Shown: positions 1-5,955 of the stretch, piece after piece
How the letters are laid out: each line of letters opens with the position of its first letter
How positions within the stretch are numbered: the stretch's first letter is position 1
From: a virus
Length of the DNA: 41,809 bases
IMG/VR virus record: IMGVR_UViG_3300035704_000013
Coordinates: 1 to 41,809 of that record
Direction: 5' to 3' (one strand)
Translations under genes and position numbers: made by a program
Notes under the pieces: generated by a model
Databases searched by the model: none
The model's input: only the letters and a program-made list of their open reading frames with translations
Told to the model about the DNA's origin: nothing

Positions 1-1
1 C

Positions 2-127
2 GATGCGGGAACACCAACCGGGTTCGGCCTCGTCCGTGGAAACCCCTCCGGTGGTGGCCAGGTGAACGGAGTCGAGCAGGGCATCGGCATCCGCCGCGTC
101 TCGCTCGGAGCGAAGATCATCTTCTAA
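2..127 (+). CDS. C-terminus of a TonB-dependent receptor / Oar-like outer-membrane protein (partial)
   Basis: The window opens inside this host gene and only the last 41 codons are present. The readable tail is Gly/Asn-rich and ends in RRVSLGAKIIF followed by TAA. A final Phe preceded by alternating hydrophobic residues is the signature of the last beta strand of outer-membrane barrels, which the BAM complex recognises. TonB-dependent or Oar-like receptors with such ends are abundant in Acidobacteriota (family knowledge). The call is inferred from the tail only; any large outer-membrane barrel would fit. A strong terminator lies 24 nt after the stop, so this is the last gene of its unit. It lies outside the prophage. 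Confidence 0.5.
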   Translation, partial: DAGTPTGFGLVRGNPSGGGQVNGVEQGIGIRRVSLGAKIIF

Positions 128-151
128 CCCAGGTCGAAAACAAAACCTGAA

Positions 152-183
152 CGGGGGGCGCGCAAGCGCTCCCCGATTTTTTG
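152..183 (+). terminator. Intrinsic terminator of the host receptor gene
   Basis: A 10-bp stem (152-161 with 166-175, one G-U pair), loop GCAA, is followed by a run of six T. It lies just after the stop at 127. The rest of 184-373 holds no gene I can support. Confidence 0.9.
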
Positions 184-373
184 TTGCGCATGGAGCATGG
201 GAAAGGCTATTCGGTGCCGCGTAGGCGGGTCGAGCAGAGAAGTGAAGAAGCGAATGCAAGCGCTCAGGATAACCCGCGCAAAGAAGGGGTTTTGCAGGCG
301 GGCAGCATAACCGTCACTAACTAAGCAAGCAAGAAGGAGCAGCGGGCGTCGCAAATGGGGTGTAAAGAAGGTA

Positions 374-419
374 TGGCAGGCGCGGCAGGATTCGAACCTG
401 CGACCCTCTGCTTAGAAGG
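374..419 (-). repeat. attL core: displaced 3' end of tRNA-Arg
   Basis: This 46-bp stretch is identical to 40507-40552. On the minus strand it reads from the anticodon arm through the T arm and acceptor to the CCA end of tRNA-Arg(UCU). Identity stops at 420 (G here, C at 40553), so the 5' half is missing and this is a remnant, not a working tRNA. It marks the left end of the prophage. The bases after it (420-555) hold a 39-bp palindrome and no convincing gene. Confidence 0.95.
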
Positions 420-466
420 GAGAGGGCCGGAAGCAGGAACGGAGATTTCCGCAGAACTTTCCACAT

Positions 467-505
467 GGATTAAACCCCCTGCCTGATAGGCAGAGGGCTT
501 AATCC
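467..505. repeat. 39-bp near-perfect palindrome beside attL
   Basis: Two 17-nt arms (467-483 and 489-505) pair at 15 of 17 positions around the loop TGATA. The outer part is GGATTAA/TTAATCC and the inner part CTGCC/GGCAG. It lies 47 nt inside the att core. It could be an integrase or excisionase arm site, an RNA hairpin that stops host transcription entering the prophage, or an operator for the early genes. No U-run follows, so a plain terminator is less likely. Confidence 0.6.
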
Positions 506-555
506 AGGCTTTTGCACAGACGCAATTGGGCTGCCGGATTTTGGGAGAAAATCCA

Positions 556-963
556 GTGGCACCAGAAAACCAGCGATCAGCTGTCAACGTTCAGCGTTCA
601 GCTGAACTCCGAAACCCCACCTCTAACGTCTCCAACACTTGCACCTTCCCCGACCCGGGCGAAGGGCTGCTCTGGCGCCAGGCACGCAAAGCGATTGCGG
701 CCGGTGGCCTGGTGGAAGCGCGCGCGGCCGAGAACCTGACCCGCGGGCCCCAGCAGGAACCGGTGATCACCGTCGGTGACTGGTTCGCCGTCATCGCGAT
801 CGAGCGCGACGGCTTCCGGCGTCTCGGGAAATCGCTGGCTCACGGCATCTACGTGCGGATCGCAGCGATCCGGATCGGCGCGATCGAGTGCGGCGAAGAC
901 GATGCCAGCTGTGATTGCAGCTGGCACGAGAACATGCGCTCGGCAAGGGCAGGTGAAGCATGA
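556..963 (+). CDS. Hypothetical first early protein
   Basis: I do not recognise this protein (135 aa from the GTG at 556). I chose this start because GGGAG lies 8 nt upstream; an in-frame TTG at 526 is the alternative. The middle holds a hydrophobic-charged segment around PVITVGDWFAVIAIERDGF, and the C-terminal part has a CDCSWH cluster. Its stop overlaps the next start (ATGA at 960), so it looks like the head of the early operon. The N-terminal 40 residues are low in structure-forming residues and could be non-coding leader. Confidence 0.45.
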   Translation: MAPENQRSAVNVQRSAELRNPTSNVSNTCTFPDPGEGLLWRQARKAIAAGGLVEARAAENLTRGPQQEPVITVGDWFAVIAIERDGFRRLGKSLAHGIYVRIAAIRIGAIECGEDDASCDCSWHENMRSARAGEA

Positions 964-1325
964 GCGCGTCACCTGCCGTCAGCCCATCTTCCAAAGACAA
1001 CAACTACCTGGTCGTCGATATGAACGAGATGACGACGTCGGCCGGCGACCACGCTCAGCCGATTTATAAGCTGCCGGTCCGCGCGCGCGACGGAGACGTG
1101 TTCGCGATCGCGTTGGGTGCGACCAGCGTTGAGTGCCTGGCGCGCGCGCAGAAGATTGCCGCGGTGGAGGCGATGATTTCGGAGCTTGAGCCGACATGCA
1201 CCGTGCTGAAGACTGTCGCGACGGTGCTCGCGCAGACCGGCAAGATGCGCGCGGCGATGGCGATCGATGACACGTTCACGCGCGTCCTCCGCGTTCTCGG
1301 CCGAGCCAGAGGCGGTGCCGCATGA
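960..1325 (+). CDS. Hypothetical early protein
   Basis: An unrecognised 121-aa protein. A Ser/Pro-rich N-terminus is followed by a mixed alpha/beta part (YKLPVRARDGDVFAIALG) and a helical Ala-rich C-terminus. It overlaps the genes on both sides by four nucleotides (ATGA), which implies translational coupling. Strong G/C at third codon positions supports coding. Confidence 0.7.
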   Translation: MSASPAVSPSSKDNNYLVVDMNEMTTSAGDHAQPIYKLPVRARDGDVFAIALGATSVECLARAQKIAAVEAMISELEPTCTVLKTVATVLAQTGKMRAAMAIDDTFTRVLRVLGRARGGAA

Positions 1326-1609
1326 ACGAGCTCGCTTTCGCCGAAAAGCTGCTGCAGATGGTGCGCAACTATGAGTCCGCGTGCGGCGTGATCTACAAGC
1401 GCGTGCGCGAAGAGACCGGGCCGTTCTCGGTCGCAACGCTGGTGATGGATGCGCGCGTGGACACGGCCTGGACGCTCGGCAATGAGATCGAGAGCGAAAT
1501 CGCGCTGTATCGGATGGAAGTGCCGCCAGCGCCGGCCGAGATCGCCGAGCACGCGATGCCTACGATCGTGACGAAGATGATGTGGCCCGGACCGGGAGGC
1601 GCGCTGTGA
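1322..1609 (+). CDS. Hypothetical early protein
   Basis: An unrecognised 95-aa, mostly helical and acidic protein that starts MNELAFAEKLLQMVRNYES. It overlaps the upstream gene by ATGA and the downstream GTG start at 1606. No Cys motif, signal peptide or membrane segment is seen. Confidence 0.7.
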   Translation: MNELAFAEKLLQMVRNYESACGVIYKRVREETGPFSVATLVMDARVDTAWTLGNEIESEIALYRMEVPPAPAEIAEHAMPTIVTKMMWPGPGGAL

Positions 1610-2130
1610 GCCTGTTCTGTGTGGAGTGCCGTCACCTGGAGTGCACGCCGCGGACGAGCGAGCCCCCGCTGCTGTGCGCGCACTGCGAAGACGGTGTTCC
1701 TTGTCCTGTGACCGCCCGCGAAGCCTTGAGGGCGAACGCGGCTAAACCGAGAGTAACCAATGGGAGAGATTCCGCGGCGGAGGTTGAGAGCATGCCGATC
1801 CAGAAACAACCGTGCGCCACGCCGGGCTGCCCGAATGAATGCCGGGTGGGCAACAAGTATCCGTACTGCACGCCGTGCCAGCAGGCGGGCAAACACAAAA
1901 CGACCGCGCCGGCGGAGACGCTGGCGCGACTAGAGCACGCGAACGGACGCAAGCTGAAAGAAGTACCGGTGCGCATGAAGAAGGCGGCGAAGAGCAACGG
2001 CAACGGCCACGCGAAAGCGAACGGCAATGGGAATGGGCGCAAGGAGGTGCCCCCCCCCCAGCAACGGTTTCGCCACTGTGCGGCTGAGCGAAGAACATAT
2101 CGACCGATTTCTGAGCGCTTTGCCGCTTAA
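1606..2130 (+). CDS. Cys-rich zinc-finger-like protein, frame changes near its end
   Basis: GTG start overlapping the previous stop. Two Cys clusters are visible: FCVECRHLECT...CAHCEDGVPC near the N-terminus and CATPGCPNECRVG...YCTPCQQAG in the middle, both like small zinc-binding modules. A second start at 1792 (ATG with GGAGG 8 nt upstream) could make only the second module. A Lys/Asn/Gly-rich linker follows, then a run of ten C at 2050-2059. The in-frame reading stops at 2130 with an unconvincing Arg-rich tail. The +1 frame after the C run gives a natural-looking tail (TVRLSEEHIDRFLSALPL...) that ends at 2176, overlapping the next gene. The full product is therefore probably made by a frameshift, or the C run is mis-sized. 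Confidence 0.65.
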   Translation: MSLFCVECRHLECTPRTSEPPLLCAHCEDGVPCPVTAREALRANAAKPRVTNGRDSAAEVESMPIQKQPCATPGCPNECRVGNKYPYCTPCQQAGKHKTTAPAETLARLEHANGRKLKEVPVRMKKAAKSNGNGHAKANGNGNGRKEVPPPQQRFRHCAAERRTYRPISERFAA

Positions 2131-2176
2131 CGACAAAGCGCAGCTGATGACCGATTACCTGGGAAGGACGCAGTGA
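2041..2176 (+). other. Candidate +1 ribosomal frameshift site and alternative C-terminus
   Basis: AAGGAGGTG (2041-2049) matches the anti-Shine-Dalgarno consensus perfectly, and ten C follow directly (2050-2059). No start codon lies at usable spacing after it. The +1 frame stays open from the C run to TGA 2174-2176 and encodes about 38 residues of well-behaved sequence whose stop overlaps the GTG of the next gene. Internal Shine-Dalgarno sequences next to slippery runs stimulate frameshifting (prfB +1, dnaX -1), and CCC-C is a known +1 slip site. A homopolymer length error would look the same. Confidence 0.45.
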
Positions 2177-2499
2177 GCGACGACTACACCGAGAAGCCTT
2201 TTGCGCCCTACAAGCTCGACATTGGAAAACTTGTGGGCGCCGAGCGAAGCTTCGAAGTCACGGTGGTGCCGCAGGAGACGATCGCGCGACAGAAGCCGCT
2301 GACCGTCTGCGCCGGCATCGCCGAATCGATGTTCAATTTCGCCGAAGTCATTCCTGGATCGGTGAAGGCGATCGCGTCCGAGTGCGGTCACGAAGTGTGG
2401 ATCGCGCCGAGTGGACAGATGAAGGTCGCCATGGGCTGTCCGACGATTTGCACCGGATGTTTCGTGAACAAGCTCGCCGGCGAGAGCCGGCAGAGGTAA
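2173..2499 (+). CDS. Hypothetical protein with C-terminal Cys/His cluster
   Basis: 108 aa from a GTG that overlaps the end of the shifted upstream frame. The C-terminal half has CGHEVWIAPSGQ...CPTICTGCF, a spacing that could bind one zinc ion. The N-terminal half is a mixed alpha/beta fold I do not recognise. It belongs to the overlapping early operon. Confidence 0.7.
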   Translation: MSDDYTEKPFAPYKLDIGKLVGAERSFEVTVVPQETIARQKPLTVCAGIAESMFNFAEVIPGSVKAIASECGHEVWIAPSGQMKVAMGCPTICTGCFVNKLAGESRQR

Positions 2500-2506
2500 G
2501 TCGCCG

Positions 2507-2653
2507 ATGCGATTTACGAATTCGGTGAGGAAAGGAGGTCGGGAAGATTCGCCAGAGCCATTGAACGGGCCGCGCGCTTCTACGAAGAGGGTCGAGGCGC
2601 GCGTCCCGGCCAATGTTCTTCCTCGCCGGCAACGACAACCTTCGGACCAATGA
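2507..2653 (+). CDS. Micro-ORF 1, 48 aa, Arg/Pro-rich
   Basis: ATG with GAGGT upstream; the reading runs MRFTNSVRKGGREDSPEP... and is strongly basic. It ends with TGA inside ATGA at 2650-2653, where the next micro-ORF starts. Not a recognised family. The main argument is the unbroken chain of ATGA junctions that links it to 2786. Confidence 0.35.
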   Translation: MRFTNSVRKGGREDSPEPLNGPRASTKRVEARVPANVLPRRQRQPSDQ

Positions 2654-2748
2654 AAGGAGGTACCTGTACCGAACACAAAAACAGCATTGAGTCAGTTGAA
2701 CAGCGTGCGTTCGTAGGGGGACTGCGGGCGCACGCAACCCAAGTATGA
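2650..2748 (+). CDS. Micro-ORF 2, 32 aa
   Basis: Starts MKGGTCTEHKNSIESVEQ and ends at 2748, again inside an ATGA junction (2745-2748). The DNA AAAGGAGGT lies at its own start codon, so it may also serve as a ribosome-binding element. No family recognised. Confidence 0.3.
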   Translation: MKGGTCTEHKNSIESVEQRAFVGGLRAHATQV

Positions 2749-2789
2749 CGGAAGCCACACAGCGAGAGACGGGAGATTTTCGGCGATGA
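2745..2789 (+). CDS. Micro-ORF 3, 14-aa leader-like peptide
   Basis: Fourteen codons (MTEATQRETGDFRR) that end in the ATGA at 2786-2789, the start of the next full gene. It may act only to carry ribosomes to that gene by coupled termination and re-initiation. Confidence 0.25.
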   Translation: MTEATQRETGDFRR

Positions 2790-3223
2790 AAGCGACAGAG
2801 ATACCGGCGCGCTACATGAACCTGGGCGCGACGGGCAGTTTGCGAGTGGTGCAGGTGTTCGGCAGCTGGGACGTGCCGTGCGTGCGACATCAGCCGTGGG
2901 CCCGGCACACGGCGAGGGCGATGCTGATCGACGATCGCACCGGCAAAAGCTTTGAGCTGTGCCAGGCGTGCCTGCGAACAGATATCGGCTTCGTTCCTGG
3001 GCCGATCGGCAACGCGACGTACTTCGGCCGAGACCCGGAGCAGTTGCAGAGTGTGGACGCGCTCCGCGCTGTCGAAGAGATCTCGCTTGAGGGGATGCGC
3101 GCCGAGCTGGGCAGTGTGGCGATGATCGCCGCGATGCGCAGGCCTTCGAAGCGACCGGCGATCGGACACGTGACACCGCGCAAGGCGGTGATCGGCAAGA
3201 TCGTGAAGCGGAGGAAGCGGTGA
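2786..3223 (+). CDS. Hypothetical early protein
   Basis: 145 aa, unrecognised. It has scattered Cys (VPCVRHQPWARH; ELCQACLRTDIGF) that could form a zinc site, and a very basic C-terminal tail (KIVKRRKR) that suggests nucleic-acid contact. The start is fixed by the ATGA overlap, and GGGAG lies upstream. The next gene overlaps its stop. Confidence 0.7.
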   Translation: MKATEIPARYMNLGATGSLRVVQVFGSWDVPCVRHQPWARHTARAMLIDDRTGKSFELCQACLRTDIGFVPGPIGNATYFGRDPEQLQSVDALRAVEEISLEGMRAELGSVAMIAAMRRPSKRPAIGHVTPRKAVIGKIVKRRKR

Positions 3224-3480
3224 TCCGCATGCAGACCGGCGGCGCCGTGCTCTGCATTGTGGAGCGCGGCAACATCGATCGACTCCGCGAGGGGAAGCCG
3301 ATGACGATCGATCTCACAGCGCATCCCGGCGCAAAGGAAGTACTGATCTTCTACACGCCGGACCTCCCGTTCGTGCAGCAAGCGCTGACGTCGCTGATGA
3401 GCGCGAGCGGACGTATCTCGGCCGAGCAGTTGGGCCGCGTGATTGAGGAAGCGAGCAAACGAAGCGAGGTGGTCCGATGA
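3220..3480 (+). CDS. Hypothetical early protein
   Basis: 86 aa from GTG; a second start lies at ATG 3229. Beta-rich N-terminal half (GAVLCIVERGNIDRLREGKPMTIDL) and helical C-terminal half. No known motif. Overlaps both neighbours by four nucleotides. Confidence 0.65.
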   Translation: MIRMQTGGAVLCIVERGNIDRLREGKPMTIDLTAHPGAKEVLIFYTPDLPFVQQALTSLMSASGRISAEQLGRVIEEASKRSEVVR

Positions 3481-3662
3481 AGATCTTGGAGTGGCTCTAC
3501 GACCTGATTTTCGGCTGCCGGCATCCGCACGCGGCGCGCTCGCGCGTGTGGACCGAGCACGACAACGACGGCACCGCGCACGACTATCAGACGTGTCTCG
3601 ACTGCGGCAAGCGGCTGGAGTACTCGCTGATCCGGTTTCGGCAGCAGGAAGAACAAGCGTGA
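3477..3662 (+). CDS. Small zinc-ribbon-like protein
   Basis: 61 aa. CRHPH near residue 14 and CLDCGKRLEYS near residue 40 form a CxH...CxxC pattern typical of one-zinc modules found in many phage and acidobacterial small proteins. The N-terminus (MKILEWLYDLIFG) is hydrophobic and amphipathic. The GTG of the HerA-like gene overlaps its stop. Confidence 0.65.
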   Translation: MKILEWLYDLIFGCRHPHAARSRVWTEHDNDGTAHDYQTCLDCGKRLEYSLIRFRQQEEQA

Positions 3663-5416
3663 AGATTACGATCGGCACCAGCACGGACGGTAAGCCCGTC
3701 AGTTTCGACTTGGACAAGTTGCTGCTCACGCGACTGCTGATCCAGGCCAATTCCGGCGCTGGGAAATCGTGGGTGCTGCGCGTGCTCATCGAGCAGCTCT
3801 TCGGACACGTACAGGTCATCGTCATCGATCCCGAGGGCGAGTTCGCCACGCTGCGAGAAAAGTTCGACTTCGTGCTGGTGGGCAAAGAAGGCGCCGATAC
3901 GCCCGCGGACGTCCGCTCGGCCGAACTCCTCGCGCACAAGCTTCTGGAGATCCGCGCCTCGGCCGTTTGCGACCTGTATGAGATGCGGCCCTCCGACCGC
4001 CACAAATGGGTGCACCTGTTTCTGGAAGCAATGATCGACGCGCCCAAGAAGCTGTGGCACCCCGTTGTGGTTGTCGTGGACGAAGCGCAGTTGTTCTGCC
4101 CGGAGAAGGGCGCCGGCGAATCCGAAGCGTCGGAGGCGATGGTGTCACTCACGACGCGCGGCCGTAAGCGCGGCTATTGTGCAGTGTGGGCCACGCAACG
4201 TCTCGCTAACCTGAAGAAGGACGCGACCTCGATGCTGCTCAATCGTCTGGTTGGCGGAACGTTCGAGGATGTCGACATCAAGCGCGCGCTCGATCTGCTG
4301 AGCGTACCCACGGAGAAAAAAGAACGGAGCGCCTTCGCGCTTCAATTGCGCACGCTGGAGCCGGGAATGTTCTATGCGCTCGGGCGCGCGATCGCGAAAG
4401 AGCGGCTGCTATTCAAGTCGGGGAAGGTGCAGACGAGTCACCCGCAGCCAGGCTCTTCAAAGCATGCCGCCGCTCCTCCACCAACGCCTGAAAAGATCCG
4501 CGATCTTCTGCCCAAACTGGCGGACCTGCCACAAACGGCAGAGGAGAAGGCGCGCACCGTCGCCGAGCTGCAGCGCGAACTTCGCGAAGTGAAGACGCAA
4601 TTGCGGGTCGCGGAGAAGGCAAAGCCGGCGGCGCCACAGATCGATCAAGCCGCGACCGCGCGCGAAGTAGAAAAAGCGGTCCGCACGGCACTGGGCGAGC
4701 GCGATAAAAACTGGCTGCGTGCAGTGCGGGACTACCAGCGCGCACTCAATGCTGGTTTCGCCGTAGCTGTGGCGCAAGTCGGTGAAGCGATCGACCAGGT
4801 GAAGTTCGAAACGCCGGCGGAAGCGAACGTCACCGTTTCCGTCGAGAAATTGCAGCGCGCTGCAATTCGTCCCACCACTCGCCGACCGATACAACATCGA
4901 GAGCGTGCGGCGCCGGTAGTCAATAACTCGAACGGCAGTGGCAGCGAGAGCCACGATCTCGGGAAAGGCGAACGCAAGATGCTGGTCGCGATCGCGCAGC
5001 ACGAGGATGGTGCAACGCGGGCGCAGCTCACACAATTAACCGGCTTCAAGCGATCGACGCGCAACGCATACATCCAGCGTCTTTGCGCGGCGGGCCTGGC
5101 GCGGACTGAAGGCACGAATAGTCCAGTGTTCGCCACCGACGAAGGCATCGCCGCTCTCGGTTCGGACTATGAGCCTTTGCCCACCGGCGATGAATTGCGC
5201 GAGTACTGGCTGCGAAAGCTTCCCGACGGCGAACGAAAGACGCTGGAAGTTCTGGCCCAGTGCTATCCCGCTCCATTGCAGCGTGAGGCGGTGAGTGAGT
5301 GCACGGGGTTCGCGCGGTCGACGCGCAACGCGTATATCCAGCGGCTGGTGGCGCGCCGCCTGGTGACGTTGCCGACGAAGGACGAGGTGAAGGTAGCGGA
5401 CGAGTTGTTTGGATAG
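3659..5416 (+). CDS. HerA/DUF87-type P-loop ATPase with two C-terminal winged-helix repeats
   Basis: 585 aa from the GTG at 3659 that overlaps the previous stop. Walker A is ANSGAGKS at about residues 30-37 and Walker B VVVVVDEAQLF with D141-E142. This is the FtsK/HerA superfamily, which forms hexameric rings that move DNA or protein. An arginine-rich segment (TTRGRKRG) and a WATQR sensor-like motif follow. After a Pro-rich linker and a coiled coil come two copies of a roughly 65-aa winged helix, each with the string STRNAYIQRL, at about 445-510 and 525-580. Possible roles are DNA handling in replication or recombination, or packaging support. It lies in the early operon rather than beside the terminase. 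The ATPase call is firm and the role is inferred. Confidence 0.85.
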   Translation: MKITIGTSTDGKPVSFDLDKLLLTRLLIQANSGAGKSWVLRVLIEQLFGHVQVIVIDPEGEFATLREKFDFVLVGKEGADTPADVRSAELLAHKLLEIRASAVCDLYEMRPSDRHKWVHLFLEAMIDAPKKLWHPVVVVVDEAQLFCPEKGAGESEASEAMVSLTTRGRKRGYCAVWATQRLANLKKDATSMLLNRLVGGTFEDVDIKRALDLLSVPTEKKERSAFALQLRTLEPGMFYALGRAIAKERLLFKSGKVQTSHPQPGSSKHAAAPPPTPEKIRDLLPKLADLPQTAEEKARTVAELQRELREVKTQLRVAEKAKPAAPQIDQAATAREVEKAVRTALGERDKNWLRAVRDYQRALNAGFAVAVAQVGEAIDQVKFETPAEANVTVSVEKLQRAAIRPTTRRPIQHRERAAPVVNNSNGSGSESHDLGKGERKMLVAIAQHEDGATRAQLTQLTGFKRSTRNAYIQRLCAAGLARTEGTNSPVFATDEGIAALGSDYEPLPTGDELREYWLRKLPDGERKTLEVLAQCYPAPLQREAVSECTGFARSTRNAYIQRLVARRLVTLPTKDEVKVADELFG

Positions 5417-5428
5417 GAGCGCAGATAG

Positions 5429-5641
5429 ATGGCGTATTCGCGGTTCACAACAGCGGCTCCCAAGCACACGACTCCGCGGCAGGTGCGCACGGTACGCGGA
5501 GCGAAGCAGGTGTGGTTCTACATGAACGACGAGAGTATCGATGTCTATGTTCGGCCGGAAGAAACCGGCCACAACGGCCCAGGCGCTGCTTCGATCTGGT
5601 TTCGGATCTGGCTGCGTGACCTGGTGCGGAGGGTGAAGTGA
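5429..5641 (+). CDS. Hypothetical small protein
   Basis: 70 aa, starts MAYSRFTTAAPKHTTPRQ. The central KQVWFYMNDESIDVYVRPE looks beta-stranded and the C-terminus is amphipathic (FRIWLRDLVRRVK). AGGAG lies about 10 nt upstream of the ATG. The next GTG overlaps its stop. Unrecognised. Confidence 0.6.
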   Translation: MAYSRFTTAAPKHTTPRQVRTVRGAKQVWFYMNDESIDVYVRPEETGHNGPGAASIWFRIWLRDLVRRVK

Positions 5642-5955
5642 AGAAGCAGCGCGTTTCTTATCGCCAGGGCGACGTACTGATTCGGCGTATCGACAGCCTG
5701 CCGAAGCAAAAGGCTGTGAAGCGCACCAGCGGTGTGCTGGTGGAAGGTGAGAGCACGGGACATGCACATCGCGTTGCCGAGCTCGAGAAGGCGGAGGTGC
5801 TCGAAATCCAAAACGGCCTATATCTCCACGTCGGCGAAGAAGGCGTGCGGATCGTCCACGAAGAACACGGCGACATCACCCTTCCACCCGGCGACTACGA
5901 GGTCATTCGCCAACGCGAGTACTCCCCGGAGGCGATCCGCAATGTTGCCGACTAG
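5638..5955 (+). CDS. Conserved phage-type protein with GHAHR and HGDITLPPGDYEV motifs
   Basis: 105 aa from GTG. YRQGDVLIRRID, GESTGHAHRVAE, EEGVRIVHEEHGDITLPPGDY and VIRQREYSPEAI form a compact beta-barrel-like pattern with conserved His residues, reminiscent of small cupin-like proteins. From memory, this family often sits beside DUF6745 proteins, as here; the biochemical role is unknown to me. It overlaps the next gene by 14 nt. Confidence 0.75.
   Translation: MKKQRVSYRQGDVLIRRIDSLPKQKAVKRTSGVLVEGESTGHAHRVAELEKAEVLEIQNGLYLHVGEEGVRIVHEEHGDITLPPGDYEVIRQREYSPEAIRNVAD

Noticed and set aside
374-419. A second tRNA gene at the left end
   Set aside because: Only the 3' part matches; the D arm and the 5' acceptor strand are missing. 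It is an att remnant.
969-1436. Minus-strand frames across the first early genes
   Set aside because: Arg-rich shadows of three plus-strand genes joined by ATGA or GTG overlaps.
3443-3658. Upstream extension of the HerA-like gene
   Set aside because: It runs out of frame through the two preceding small genes and is Arg-rich. GTG 3659 overlaps the previous stop and directly precedes the beta strand before Walker A.
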